NCBI GenBank assembly: GCA_036250195.1
Contig: JAVHZZ010000004.1
Span: 138,195,229-138,259,228 of the forward strand
Source: Mixophyes australis
Lineage: Eukaryota; Chordata; Amphibia; Anura; Limnodynastidae
Reading direction: 5' to 3'
DNA: 64,000 bases
Shown here in pieces: positions 35,212 to 47,429 of this stretch. Each line of letters starts with the position of its first letter. Within the stretch, counting starts at the first letter, position 1. A program made the position numbers and the translations under genes. The notes beneath the pieces are model-generated. The model was not told the origin of the DNA. It did no database searches and saw only the letters and a program-made list of their open reading frames with translations.

Positions 35212-37075
35212 CCTTGTTCATTGCTAAAGATCTGCAAAGACATGCATCTATCAAGAGACTTGCAGAATACTTTTTGAGGTTATAGTAAAAAAAGTAAAGG
35301 GTGGGTTTAATTTGCAGTTTGTAATGCACCTTTTAACACAAATGGTGAAATTAGTGCAAATGGTTCCGATATCTATCAGACTGATATGAAGCAGATATAA
35401 ATTAGAAATTAGTCTACTCAGGCCTTGCAGAACTGATAGGAAATCAGAATAGTTTATCATGAACCTACCATAATATATATATCATCTTTTATATTCTGGT
35501 AAAGTAAAGAAGACTAAGAAGTGCTTACTCTATTTATTTAAGATATATTTCCCTATATGTCTCTAACTGGCATCACTCTAATGATTCTACTAGTTACAGG
35601 TTCTCAATGTTGAGGTAAAGAAAACAGAAGAGCACATAACTTTGCAGATCTTTTAGCAATGAATTAGGATAAAAATCAGTGTAAACTATATTGGCTGACA
35701 ATAGCAGTCACTGACACATAGAAGCCAAGTGTCCTCTTTTAAAGGGCAGGAACTACCTGTCCCTTGCAATAAGGCACCTGCATTCTCTAGAATTCATTGT
35801 GTGACCAGTGTTCTGCATCTCCTAAAATGATAATTATGTGCTGAAGACACATGGAAAGAGTCCCTTAGATGCAGAGAAATTAATTGTCATTGTCAGGGTG
35901 CAGGCAATTTATTACTTCGAAATCTCTTCAAGGGGTTAATGATTTCTCTAGTACTTGTCACTTGAGTTTGAAAGCACATGATACATTAGGATACACCTTC
36001 CATTGCACCCAGTTTGTGTGTGTGTAATTAACTAGAGGGACATTAAGGCAAGAACTCTATTGCTTGCCTGCATAAGCAATATTATGTAACATTTATTGTC
36101 CTTGTGCCTTCACTTCCCTAATGGAGTCAATAGAACAGGTATGACCCATGGGGGCCCCCATACTGTCTACTACGAAGAGGCGTCTGTGACATGGGGCATG
36201 CCATAACTGCAGCCTCATGCCGATTTCAAAATCTGTGCTTTCCTTGTTGCAATAAGGCACTGCCTTGGCATGGGTTGTGCAATGCAGACACTCATATTGG
36301 AGAGTGCCTTATTGCTGCTGAATTACAGATCAGTGGCGTGATATCCAGCTAGCATTTTGCTTTATTCCTGCGTGTACAGGCACTCTATATTTCACCAAGA
36401 GGTGCTCCTAATTCAGGGAGCAAGCTGAATGAACTAGACTTGCCATGCTGGAGCCATTACTTTCTGTTACATTAAAGTGGAATTGGGGAGAGTTCGGTTT
36501 TACGGCCTCGTTTTCTGCCAGAGGTGCGCGGCATATTCTCAGTCTTGAAATAAGTTGTATATTATATTTGTATACTGAACCCACAAACTCATAGGTGCTG
36601 TGGACAGCACATAGAACATGATCACCACCGACTATTGTGCAACCCATGTACATTGTGGACAGCAGAATTCACCTTATAATTTCTTTTCTCCGTGATCATT
36701 TCCCTCTATCCAATCACTTACTCATCGTCTATGCTCATCTCCTTGCAAACGCTCTCTTTCAGCTACTCTTCTTCCTTTCCACTGTGTACTTTGTCATTCA
36801 CCTCCTTTTTCATCCTGTTTCATTCTCTTAGCCTTGTGTGCTCTTCCTTCACCGTTCCTCTACTTATTCCCAAATGCCCTTCTCACCTACAATCCTATAA
36901 AAACCCTTTATACACTTCTGTTGTCACCAACTTCCTTCCTTGGCACCTTTATTTGATTTGTCAAAGATCCACTGATGATGTTTGGCCAAGTAATGATTTC
37001 CAATGCCAACCCTCCTGCTCATCATCCCAAATATAAGAAAATGCAGTACAATAAAGCCAGCATATTCTTTTTTTT
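35212..37075 (+). other. HCN4: Probable HCN4 3' UTR
   Basis: Sequence downstream of the stop codon has no coding or transposon signature up to an AATAAA hexamer at 37050-37055, followed by a T-run (37068-37091). The true cleavage site cannot be fixed by eye; several later AATAAA-like words exist. Confidence 0.3.
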
Positions 37076-37417
37076 TTTTTTTTTTTTTTTTAAAGTGCTT
37101 ATCCATTCTTATAACTTTGCATAGCTCAAAAAGAAGAAATAGCTTAATGAAAAATATAGGCCATTGTGCCAAATGCAGCAGTGTGTCTAATTCTGGACGC
37201 TTTTCTGGCAATAACAAGTGTTCCAGTATGAATGTGATGAATGGAACTCTGCTCCGATGTGTAATTAACCACCACCTAAAAACCAGTGATGACCAATTAG
37301 TTGTGCATCCTCCTGGCAGTAAAAGGTTTGAAAGGTGTCTGAGTTTAAAAAAATAAAACAAAAAAATTGTTTATGTTAGTTATTAACTAAGACAGCAGGT
37401 AGCTCTTTACAGAGAAA

Positions 37418-37461
<44 letters not shown>
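37068..37461. repeat. Poly-T run and (TA)n microsatellite
   Basis: A run of about 24 T at 37068-37091 and (TA)n at 37421-37461. Between them is unassigned sequence with two small mirror ORFs that I consider chance. Confidence 0.85.
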
Positions 37462-37465
<4 letters not shown>

Positions 37466-38350
37466 TATCACACACACATATATCCCATCACTCCTTGTGT
37501 ATTTGCCAACATCCTGTTTTAAAGAAGGTTTCCATTTTTTGTTTTGTAAGTAAAAAAATAGAATAAAAAAAAGCCTTTAAAGAAAAATATTTAATATATA
37601 TCTATACACAATTTCAGGATTTCAATAAATTTTGATAAATATAATGTGTGGAAAATGTTTGATTTTGTGGAGATACTGGACGACAGATGCCCCTTAGTAA
37701 ACCATTCAACTAGTATAATACACTTGCATGTTATGGATATATTAGAAGTCACCAGGGAGTTCGGTCACCATATAAACAGGTTGCATAATTTTATACAGGT
37801 TAAAGAACTTTGAGTTGACTTCTGATATCCTTAATAAACTACAATTAATACTTTATACAAACACCAATGTAGACACAATCAGCATCACAGATGCATAAGT
37901 GTGCGCATGTACACACACGTCCTACCATATACAGCTTCCACCTCAATATCATCAGCTAGTACAACAGTAGGAGAGCCATGAACACAGTTTCATGTATGGA
38001 GGGTGGTAGGCCACAAACCTGCTCTGTTCGTCAGGCTGACAGCTGTCATCTCTGAAGTTATAGCTCTTATGCCAGAAACCTACACAAACCCAATAGCTGT
38101 GAGCTAAAGTGGCTAATTGGCATATTACAACACTGAAGAGCACCTATAAATTTGTTTTTCACCCAAATGTATTGGTGTTTGGCTTATGGTGCTCTAAAAA
38201 AACAAAGCAATCAGAACAGAAGTCAATAGAAGTTAAAGGGTCGTCCATCCTCAGATGACTAATTTACTGGCTGGTACATGACCTTCAGCAATTTTCTTCA
38301 TAGCTTCCTTTGGTGCTTATTAGTCATGTATATATATGAGAAAGCAAATG

Positions 38351-38705
38351 TGTTTATTTTTAATGATCTGGACTATCTCGAACATCTGCTATACTCTATG
38401 CCATGGATACAAGTGTATCCACACAGGTGCTTTTGGTCATAGCCTAGGACAGCAAAAATAACATAGCAAGCTCATCAAAAATATGTCTGAAAGGTAAAGA
38501 ACAATATACATTATTAAGTACATTCTGCGGGAAGTTATGTACAATCCAATACAGTAAAGTTATCAAGTTATTTTAAGGTGGTTTTATTGATCACATGAAT
38601 ATAAACTTGCAAGATCTCAGAGGTACTGTCCATCAGATCTTGGAGTGTGTGGGACGAGAATCAGTACAATGAGAAAAATCTAAAGAGACAAAAATTACAA
38701 CATTT
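38351..38705. repeat. Dispersed repeat, copy A
   Basis: The segment with catctgctatactctatgcc, acaagtgtatccacacaggt and aacttgcaagatctcagagg is repeated in direct orientation at 41317-42250 (copy B). Copy A is uninterrupted and so shows the ancestral site of the hAT MITE in copy B. It is non-coding; the family is unknown, possibly an LTR or part of the Gmr1-like element. Confidence 0.8.
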
Positions 38706-39662
38706 TGACCATCATATTTTTCCTATGACATAAAAAAATACAAAAACACCTTTTATTTTATAAACTGGAAATATTAAACATTGCTGTCACAAACAGCACT
38801 CAACTAGGTCTGCATGATGTGTATGTGACAAACACTACAACACCACCTTGTGTGTCTACAAATTATTAAAAATCCCTTAAAATTATACTTTACACTCACC
38901 ATTAATCCAACACTATCATCACTAAGATTTAATTTCAAAGGTCAGCCTCTGAGGAAGCATTAGGTTACTCCCCTTAACTCAAAAATATCAAAAGTTATAT
39001 CCCACTACAATACCACTTAATTCAATCAGAGTTATTGTTACCCAAATAATCCCTTGTATTTCAGTAGAGTTTTAATAACCAAGCTATCTAGTACATGAAT
39101 TTATCAAGAACACAAAGGCAAACTTTATTAAATGGGATTAAATATGGCAAAATAGCCACAATGCTTAAAGTATAAAAAACAATATAACAAAGTGACACAC
39201 ATATTATTTTAATGTTATGCAAGCAGAAATTCCAAAATAGGAAAACTCATGGAATTTCTTGATTTCTGTGCTGGGGTAAGCATAAATATAGGACTGTAGT
39301 GGGTTAACATCACGTCACCAGTCAAAAGACTTGAGTTGGGGTCAAACAGGAGCTTTATATTGAGGATCCACAGCACAACACAGCAATACACGTGAACAGC
39401 ATAACCAGAACTATACAGAAAGCTCAGGGCACATTGGCTTCTTCAGTGGAGAGATATAAGACTTCTACCCTCACCAAACACCAATCAAGACTAAATTGAA
39501 TTTGAATAGGTCCAAACTCTTCCACTTATAAAGAATGGGAGGGAGATCTTCCTGACTCCCAAGAGTTTAACCCTTTCTACAGATGTAGCAGTTTCTCACC
39601 TTGCCACATACCTCCCCCTTTACAGGATGGACCCCAATTTCCAGAGGCAGCAGCCTGGCATT

Positions 39663-40700
39663 CTAGCTCTGCTTGAGAAAGAAAATTAAAAAGAGAATGG
39701 CTAAAGCGCAACGCGCCACCTTGTGAGGTCGAGCATTTGAATCTGACATAGAATGAAGCCACCTTAAAGGGGCATGATCAGTGACCACAACAAAGTGTAC
39801 CACACCAAGGTAATAATTGAGGGCCTCTACGGTCCACTTAACCACTAGGCACTCCTTCTGTTCCACCGAATACCGGGTTTCCTGAGGGTACAGCTTCCAG
39901 CTGAGATTCAAAACTGGATGCTCTAACCCTGAAAATTTTGACACAATCCCACATTGGAGCCTTCTGTCTGTAGCACAAACTGTTTAGTAAAGTCTGGAGG
40001 CTGTAAAATAGGACCTTAACAAAGGATCTGCTATAGTAGCTCGCCAGTCCTAAAAAGGAGCGCAGCCGTTTTTTTTATAGAAGGAACTAGGGCATTGTTT
40101 AGGGCCTGGACCTTATTGACCAGGGACTTAAAGCGACCGCTACGGACAGTGTATCCGACATCTCTCTTTCCTAAAGCACAATTTTTTAGATTTGCTGTTA
40201 CACCTGCCTCTCTCAGGGACGAATATGATTAAGATTTGCATTCCAGTGCTCACTATATATATGATGATATCATAAAGATAAGTTGCAGCATAATTTTGGT
40301 GAGGCAGTAGGATTTAGAGTTAAGGTGTTGAGAAGGTGCCATGAAGTCTGAAGGGCATAGTGAAAAGTCGATATTAATCTAGGGGGGTGAAAAATGTTTT
40401 TTGCAACTGGACTCATTGGTCAGCTCAATCTGCAAATAACCCTTTGTAAGATTGAGGGTTGAAATACACTTGACTGACTGAAGCTGATAGAGGAGTTCTT
40501 CCCCCTGTGGCATGGGATAAGTACAATAGGGCTGCACCATTCACTAGTGGACTAGAGGAATCTGTATGGCATTTGACAGACCACCACACTGGGTGGAGTC
40601 ACAATGTCATGTTGAACCAAATTAGTCCCCCTCCCCCCTGTTGTATCCGAGAAAACATATAGAGACCCAGCCACCAGGAGCCTTTTTTATCTGGACTTAA
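39663..40700 (-). pseudogene. Gmr1-like RT and RNase H relic
   Basis: RT: YLSHATGG...FTMPFRLHGTFSTP and LPHQNYAATYLYDIIIYS, where YLYD stands in the YxDD position, then RCRIHCP. RNase H (39663-39944): LYPQETRYSVEQKECLVVKW, YYLGVVHFVVVTDHAPLRWL. The RNase H D/E residues are partly kept. Frameshifts and stops separate the pieces. Confidence 0.8.
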
Positions 40701-41230
40701 ACTTGAGGCACCAGAAGACCAAAATCAATATCAGCGTGACAAGGGTGTACAAATAAACTTTCATGCTTTTCCAGGCTCTTAAAAAAATGTATATGGCAAG
40801 TCTGTTTCCCTTTCCGAGTGTCACTTTGAGATATTTTGCAATTAACATCCTCTACTTTGCAAATCAGTTCAAAGGGACCGTTTCTATTTAGCCAACAGCT
40901 TACTCCCCTATGTGGATAATAACAGCAAAACCTTATAGCCTCGCGCAAAGCCAGCTCAAGCGTTACAAATATAGAGTTGCTCTTATGCATGTTGCATATT
41001 TAATGAATTCTCTCTAGCTAGTTTACCAACTAAATCCAGACGATTACACATATGCACAACATATTGTAAAATATTCTTTCCCTCCACCGGCTGTTGCTCT
41101 CATGATTTTCAAAGGAGGTCGAGGATACCACAAGGTTTTCTAGCAGCCTCTGCATATATACCTGGCCAGAAAACCTTGCGGTGATCCTATCAACACAATT
41201 TTATCCTGTCCCAGGTGACCACCCAAGGAG
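40700..41230 (-). pseudogene. Gmr1-like integrase relic
   Basis: Minus strand: LGGHLGQDKIV is the start of an HHCC zinc-binding region, then DLVGKLARENSL and a C-terminal beta domain at 40697-40990: WLNRNGPFELICKVEDVNCK and HIHFFKSLEKHESLFVHPCH. The catalytic core between them is lost. It lies 5' of the RT on the same strand, which places integrase before RT. Confidence 0.75.
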
Positions 41231-41316
41231 ATGAATGGGCCAAAATCAACACCTGTTTTCTAAAGGGGGCTGGGGAAAGACAATTGTTGTATAACCTCCC
41301 CCGTTTGTGCTTGTGT

Positions 41317-42250
41317 TTATTTTCAATGCTCTGGACTACAGCAAACATCTGCTATACTCTATGCCAGGCTTCTCCAACCCGCGGGCCGCATGCGGGCCAC
41401 CGCACCTGTAAATGTGGCCCAGCAGGAGTTTTGTTTGTGGCAAGGGGGAAGCGCTGTTAATGAGAAATGTAAAGAGAAGTAACAGAATAAAAAGGTGAAT
41501 GTAATAAGGAAAATATAAACAAACTTAATAAATGCAGTGAGAGTGGGGAAAACACAACAACATATGGAAGAGGAGTTATAAGTTTCCACCACATTTGATG
41601 CTTCCCTTAGATGTGCATTTTTTTTGGCTCCTTAGATCTCATATACACTTTCGTTTGCTGTTGCGTGACAAGACGCAAGTACAAATTCCAGTGAAAATGC
41701 ATATGTAAAGGAAATCTATTTGGCAAATAGTTGTTAATAGTGTTTCTATTCCTTGCTGTATGGCGCTATGGAATTTGTTCCGCCAATGATGATGTTTGGG
41801 AGGTCACCTAGGCTTCCCCATTACATACCCTTGTGGTATATATTGTTTGTATTTTATGTGCGGCCCAAACCAACTCGCCGTCTTCCAATGTGGCCCAGAG
41901 AAGCTAAAAGGTTGGACACCCCTGCTCTATGCCATGGATACAAGTGTATCCACACAGATGCTTTTTGTCATATCCTAGGACAGCAAAAATAACATAGCAA
42001 GCTCATTGAAAACATGCATGAAAAGCAAAGAAGAAAGATATTAAGAAGAAACAATGTACATTACATCCAGTACATTCTGCAGGAAGGTATGTACAATTCA
42101 ATACATTAAAGTAATTTTAAGGTGGTTTTACTGAACACATGAATAGAAACTTGCAAGATCTCAGAGAGGTACTGTCCATCCAGTCTCGGAGTATATGGAG
42201 CAAGAATCAGTACAATCAGAAAAAAAAGCAAAGAAGCAAAAAATAACAAC
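41317..42250. repeat. Dispersed repeat, copy B (interrupted)
   Basis: Direct-orientation partner of 38351-38705 at roughly 85-90% identity by eye, split by the 560-bp hAT element. It lies between the gag and integrase parts of the Gmr1-like element, while copy A lies outside the 3' LTR. Confidence 0.8.
41365..41924. mobile_element. hAT-type non-autonomous element, 8-bp target duplication
   Basis: Left end caggcttctccaacccgcgg, right end aaggttggacacccctg (imperfect inverted termini). Perfect 8-bp flanking duplication CTCTATGC at 41357-41364 and 41925-41932. The empty site is preserved in copy A near 38395. The interior, with two gcggcc/tggccc-rich ends, encodes no transposase. Confidence 0.9.
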
Positions 42251-42689
42251 ATTTTAACTAGGGTCTTACATTGGGGTCACCGAGGTCAAAGAGGGGCGCA
42301 AGGGAGTGAACATTACTCAAATTCAACATCATTATTATGTGTATCAACAATAGATGGTGCCACTCTCTCCCACCAGAACTTCTCATGAGACTCAGTCCTT
42401 GGGGTCTTTTCTTCTTTGTCTCCTTGTTTTAGGAGCTTTTACTCAGCTTAGAAATATATCAGGGGCAAATTAAATGTCTCTCCTAAGGACGGAGTAGCTA
42501 AAGTTACATCCTTTTTTCTCCCAGTTCCACAAAGGGCAAGAAAGTCCAGCCAATCCCAGGCTACCAGAACATATGCTGGTAAACATGAAAAACAAAACAA
42601 AAAAACCCATCATCAAATTAGCAGTCTTCTCTTTTATGGTTAAAGAGACCAAATCGGTCAGTAAACAGAAATGTCCAAACGGAATTTTC

Positions 42690-43292
42690 AACTAACTAAA
42701 CAGCTGATGCCAAGTTTTCCGTCCTATAAATGTGCACAAAGTGAGCCAGGCTTTGGGGAAGAAGACTGGTGAACTGTTCCAAGACCACGGTCTCCACCAG
42801 CTGGCTAGACATATGAAGTTCCAGGTGAAGTTCCACTGGATCATAGAGCTATATCTGGAACCGCTGACAATAGGCCTCTGGATTGTTTTCTCTTCCATAA
42901 CCACCAGCGGAGAGTGCTGCATAGGTCGTTTGAGCCTCTCCCATTAGCTGAGGGGCAACTTGAATAGTCAACAGTATCTGTGACAAGCCTAAGTGGTGAC
43001 TACTTGCTCAAAATCAGGAAAGCATCAACATCATTGCTAGCCCTCATTTTAGGAATATCAGGAGCCATTTAAAGATGAGCAGAGGCAGCATCTACTCCAT
43101 CTCTCAGCCTGCAAACCTCCTCCTGGTGAGCAGTTCTCTCCTCCAGGAAGCGGGCGCATGTGTAGATTTTCTATTTGTTTTGCTATCTGCTCCATTTGGG
43201 CTTGCTGGAGCTGCTACTGCTGTAATCCTTGTTTTTGCAGTTGACTCCATGCTGCTTCCCAAGTCTTCGAGGTAGGACTTGACTTGATCCAA
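42690..43292 (-). pseudogene. SCAN-like gag of the Gmr1-like element
   Basis: Minus strand: an N-terminal LDQVKSYLEDLGSSMESTAK near 43290, then QLMGEAQTTYAAL, EAYCQRFQI, and an in-frame run YDPVELHLELHMSSQLVETV followed by VLEQFTSLLPQSLAHFV. The L..LVVLEQF...LP....V pattern and the upstream RF....Y with P.EL.L are the signature of the SCAN fold, known to derive from Gmr1-like gag. Stops are present, so this is a relic. Confidence 0.7.
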
Positions 43293-43518
43293 CTTCTAAC
43301 ACCAACTTGTAGTGAGTGAACATCAAATCACCAGCCAAAGCCATAAGTCGGGGTCATACAACAGCTTTATTGTGAGGATTCACAGCAATACATGTGAACA
43401 GCAAAACCAGAATTATGCTAGAACTTCAGGATATACGGACTCCTTCAGTGGAGATGTGTTGAGGAATGGGTGAGACGTTCCCCTTTCCTCTGATGAGGCA
43501 GTTTCTCAACCTGCCACC

Positions 43519-44059
43519 AGGGCAAATACTAATTCATTCCACAAACCGTAAACATTGAGTGCACTGACTAAATGTCCTTATTTACTAGGCAGGTTTCATT
43601 TTGTACTCAAGACATCAAGTATGGCTGAACAGGACTCCCCCTGCGATGTAGTAGGATAATGTTCTAGGGGACAGCATATTAGTGAGTGGGATTTCTGAGC
43701 CTAGCAAATTAACCCCTCCTGTATTTTTCCACATTGTGGTACAGCAATTAATCTTTTCAATTTTAACCCGATTGTGTCATAAAATCGACAATGGCTATGA
43801 ACATCCATATTTAACTTTTAAAACAAGGGATATTAATATATGTATAAGCAACCATAAATAATGTTATGGTAATGATATCAATAGTATTCATCAGGAACAT
43901 ATCCACCCCCCACATTCTCCACAAAGATCAGAACATTATGGGCCTCATTTAGAGCCGAGTGTACATGTATACCTTCTTAGTGTCTCGATTTCAGTGGACT
44001 GTCCCGTTGTCCCGCCCAACTTACAAGTTGTCCCAATATTGGTGCGCCACTCTCCGTTT
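43519..44059. other. Intergenic spacer, nothing recognised
   Basis: No coding or RNA feature was recognised between the Gmr1-like element and the 44-kb tandem duplication. Confidence 0.5.
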
Positions 44060-44228
44060 CCATAGCAGCCAGTTTCCCCGGTGGTCTAGGAGGAAGTGGG
44101 GCAGGATGTCTGTCCTAAAAAGCACTACTGCGCAGGCGCGAACTCCATAGCAGCCAGTTTCCCTGGTGGTCTAGGAGGAAGTGGGGCAGGACGTCCGTCC
44201 TAAAAGTGCTATTGCGCATTTGCGAACT
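44060..44228. repeat. Two-copy tandem duplication (about 86 bp)
   Basis: ccatagcagccagtttccc with ggtggtctaggaggaagtgg and ggcaggatgtctgtcctaaa occurs at 44060 and again at 44147, with a few substitutions. The block is probably part of a larger unidentified repeat (about 43960-44400). Confidence 0.8.
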
Positions 44229-44840
44229 GTGCGAATAAGAAGTTTGTGAGTCGAGATTGGGCTTGACAGGGGTCGTGGCTTATTTGTCCCTCTTTTGGAA
44301 CTCCAAATGATGGGAGATATGCACATGTATGCAATTCGTTACTGAGCATGGGTACCAAAATGCATCCTTTGTGTGTATTTTAGACATCTGATCCTATACT
44401 TCTGAAAAGGTGAAAAGGGGCAAGAGTCAGTTGAGGGCATGTTCATGTAAGCATTGCATGCACCCTGGAGATTAACCACTATCTAAACACTTCTCATTGG
44501 CTGCTTATGTATTGACCCCCTTCCTCCAACTGATAATACTTAATTCAGCGTTAGTAATCATTTTCTAGATTATATCAAACGTGTATTACTTATTTTTCAT
44601 TTCTGTTGGACTACTGCAGGAGAGATAATTCAGATTTATATTTCATTGCTGTAAACAACAAATGTGGGGGTGATTATATCCAATTACATTTATGTGGAAA
44701 ATGTGATTTTTACATTTATTAACAACACTTTCAAGACACTATTCTCTATTGCATTACTATATTGTGTACAAATAGAGTAATGCAACTTGTGCATGTACTA
44801 CTAAAACTGACGCAACTATGATATTGTTAGACGTAAGTTC

Positions 44841-45155
44841 TCACATTTGCATACCTAATACAGAAAAGGTCTCGATCCTTACAGTGACTATTGTGACCTT
44901 CATCATAAAACAAAACCACAAAATGTTCAATAGCTTGACTGAAATTTTCAAAAATTTTACTTTATTTGAACAATTACAAATTGTGGCATTTGAATCAGTT
45001 TCAATCAGGACAACAGCCGGCTGACAAGTGGCACTAGCATATACTGCATACACAGAAGAATCACTGGGGCTGGTGCAATGGAAGTCATAGTTGAAATTGC
45101 TTCCGATTAATTTTTCCTCTTCAAAGATGGAGTCGTGCCCTTTGAACCGCTGTCC
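44841..45155 (-). other. Unassigned candidate exon or coding remnant
   Basis: A minus-strand open frame follows a good splice acceptor (cattacactttcag at 45156-45169). It reads GQRFKGHDSIFEEEKLIGSN, FNYDFHCTSPSDSSVYAVYA and on. An AATAAA lies in its 3' half (about 44962-44968), fitting a terminal exon. Composition is protein-like. The pattern loosely recalls the later strands of a cyclic-nucleotide-binding fold, but no family is recognised. It could be a gene exon, a retrocopy or an unknown transposon ORF. Confidence 0.3.
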
Positions 45156-45631
45156 CTGAAAGTGTAATGTGATAAAGCATACCCATGGACAGAGTTCCAT
45201 TAACAATTTATTTCAGATCATACTATTCATAGCCAGCAAAATAACCCTAGATCCCAAAACCTCACTAATGCTTCCATCTTCAGAGAACTAGAATGTACTG
45301 GTTACAACACCCTCCCTGCAACATTTACATAATGCCAATTTATTATTCAGTCTTTCTTGTGTTTTGTTTTTTTTACCAAAGTCTACCAGGCAGAATTGTT
45401 CATTGTTATTGCTCTAAACCAGCTATGCTTTGTCCATTGCATACCCCTGTATCATAGAGTAGTTCTATGTTAAAAACATAGGCAGTACAAATGCAGAACT
45501 GCTGCCGAGAGGAGAGGCAAGAAATATAAATCAATGTATTTACAAAAAATTACAAGAGGTATGTGCTAAGCAACCTGAAGAAAATAATTTAAAAGGAGAT
45601 TCAATAACAGAAAAAGTGCAAAGAGAAACTG
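45156..45631. other. Spacer, nothing recognised
   Basis: AT-rich sequence between the candidate exon and the left LTR of the next Gypsy element. Confidence 0.5.
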
Positions 45632-46049
45632 TGTCAGGAATGACACAGGAACTTTCTGGATTCAACAATTAGAACTTTTTTTTTATCAGTACCTGCAGTG
45701 GAGCCACGGAGTCTAACAAGGTGTAGGTACTCTTAGCTGCCCTCCTCTTGAAGGTTGTAGCCCTCCAAGCGAGTATTGGATGTGACTGGCAAGTGGAAGG
45801 AATCAAGTGAGAATGGTGTGGAATACACAAGACAGCAAATAGCCAGGAATTCATTGGTGTAGATGGAATAACTAGGACCGACTAGGTAGAGAGGAAAATC
45901 TTGGTAGTAAAGGATGGAGACCGTATAAAATGTAGAAAAGAGTAGAAGAGGTCTCATGAAAATGATTGTTGAGTGCAAATTCTGCTCATGGAAGGAGCTC
46001 CACTCAATTATCTTGATTGGCGGAGGTGTAGACTCTAAGAAAGGTCTCC

Positions 46050-46450
46050 AAATCCTGATTCAGAAGTTGTCTATCCAATCGACTGGGGATGATATGCTAT
46101 GGAGGAATTGAATGTTCCGTAACTTACATAACGATCTTCAAAATGTGGAAATAAATTGCTCTCCACGATCTGCCCCAATTTCCAAATGATATAGGTGTAA
46201 GCTAAAGATGCATTAGGCAAACCAGTTAACTAAACAAAGGGAACCATCTTAGAGAAGCGATCTACCACCACCCAAATGATATTGCACTTCTTACTGGGAG
46301 GAAAATCATTAATAAAGTCAATGGCAATAAGGGACCATTGGCTCGTAAGAATGGACAGAGGATGCAAAAAAAACCAATGAATATAATTGCAAATGCACTT
46401 ATCGTGTTATATTGGGATGTGTTTTGTATGGAAGTGTCATTATTTGGGTT
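46050..46450 (-). pseudogene. Gypsy integrase core relic
   Basis: Minus strand, in several frames: DFINDFPPSKKCNIIWVVVD followed by RFSKMVPFV (the first catalytic Asp region), LTGLPNAS, and later LHSISSPVDWI-type degraded sequence. It is equivalent to the ILMDFITDLPPSNGYNTIWV region of the 9.3-kb element. Confidence 0.7.
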
Positions 46451-47429
46451 TGCTGATAGGAGGAAATGCTAAGTAAATCTTTTTATGTGAAGTGACAATA
46501 CACCTGCTTAGCCTGTAAACCCAACAGGTGCCCGCTGCCTTTCTGTCTGCTGTGGCTGCATCTCAGATAATTCAAGCATCAAGTTTTAGACCATAACAGA
46601 GTAGTGTAAATATTGTTCGCTTTGCACTGCATGTAAATCCATGTTGGGGAAAACATATCGTATCCTGATGCTAAGAATAGCTCAAACATTGCGGAACCAT
46701 CTCGGATCGGAGGCTGGCTTACCCCCTGCCAGGAGTTATGTCAGAACTGTATGAAGAGTTAGCTGTTTGTACAAGAATGATACATTACATGTTCAATCTG
46801 TACATCTGGAAAGATTGCTAGTACCACAGACTGGCTTGTGAACTGTCCTTGTTAGGACTACTTGAGCTAATAGGCCATCTTTTGCTTCAAGAACCTGTTT
46901 TGATGACTACTTACCCTGCTCTAAATCCTGTCACCTACAGATCAGATCCAAATCTAATCCGTACTCCAGTTGATCTGAGGTGGACCCAGCATTCCAGTGC
47001 GAACGTCTTGCCCGCTACCTGAAACTCTGGCCAGTGTGATAGGCCGGGGGGGGGGAACCATCCACACCAACCCTGATCTGAAGGCAATAGGTCAGATATA
47101 CCAGCCCAGATGTACCAGCAAGGGGGTATCCTAGGAGCGAGAGTTAGCCTGAAGGAACCAGTTCTAGGTGCCAGTGTAGGAACCTAGTGGTGGCAGCAGG
47201 CTCTTCCTATAGCGACATAAGGGGCGTATTTGGGATAAAGAAAGGGGACGGTGGCAAAGTAAGCCCAGCCGGTCCCCAGCAACAACAGACAGGGTAGCAT
47301 AGGCGGTCTATCCTGCCACACTCCTCATCTCATATTGCATCATTTTTCTCTTGGGGAAGAAATTTACAAGAGGAAAAGCTGCAGGGATACAACTTTCAGG
47401 TAGAAGACGTTTGGGAAAAAATTGCTCCT

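Larger units (their letters stand above)
39295..43518 (-). mobile_element. Gmr1-like Gypsy element (integrase before RT), relic
   Basis: Related sequences at 39295-39609 and 43308-43518 form an LTR pair (tgtagtgggttaacatcacg / tgtagtgagtgaacatcaaa). On the minus strand the order is 5' LTR, a primer-site-like tggtgttagaagttgga (43285-43304), SCAN-like gag (about 42950-42690), integrase (41230-40700), RT (40650-39950), RNase H (39944-39663), a purine tract aaagggggaggta (39610-39622) and the 3' LTR. Integrase upstream of RT is the Gmr1-type order, unlike ordinary Gypsy. All frames are broken. A dispersed repeat and a hAT MITE lie between gag and integrase. Confidence 0.75.

Noticed and set aside
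36692..37361. Overlapping ORFs in the region after HCN4
   Set aside because: They cover a pyrimidine-rich stretch and poly-T run; likely 3' UTR or intergenic.
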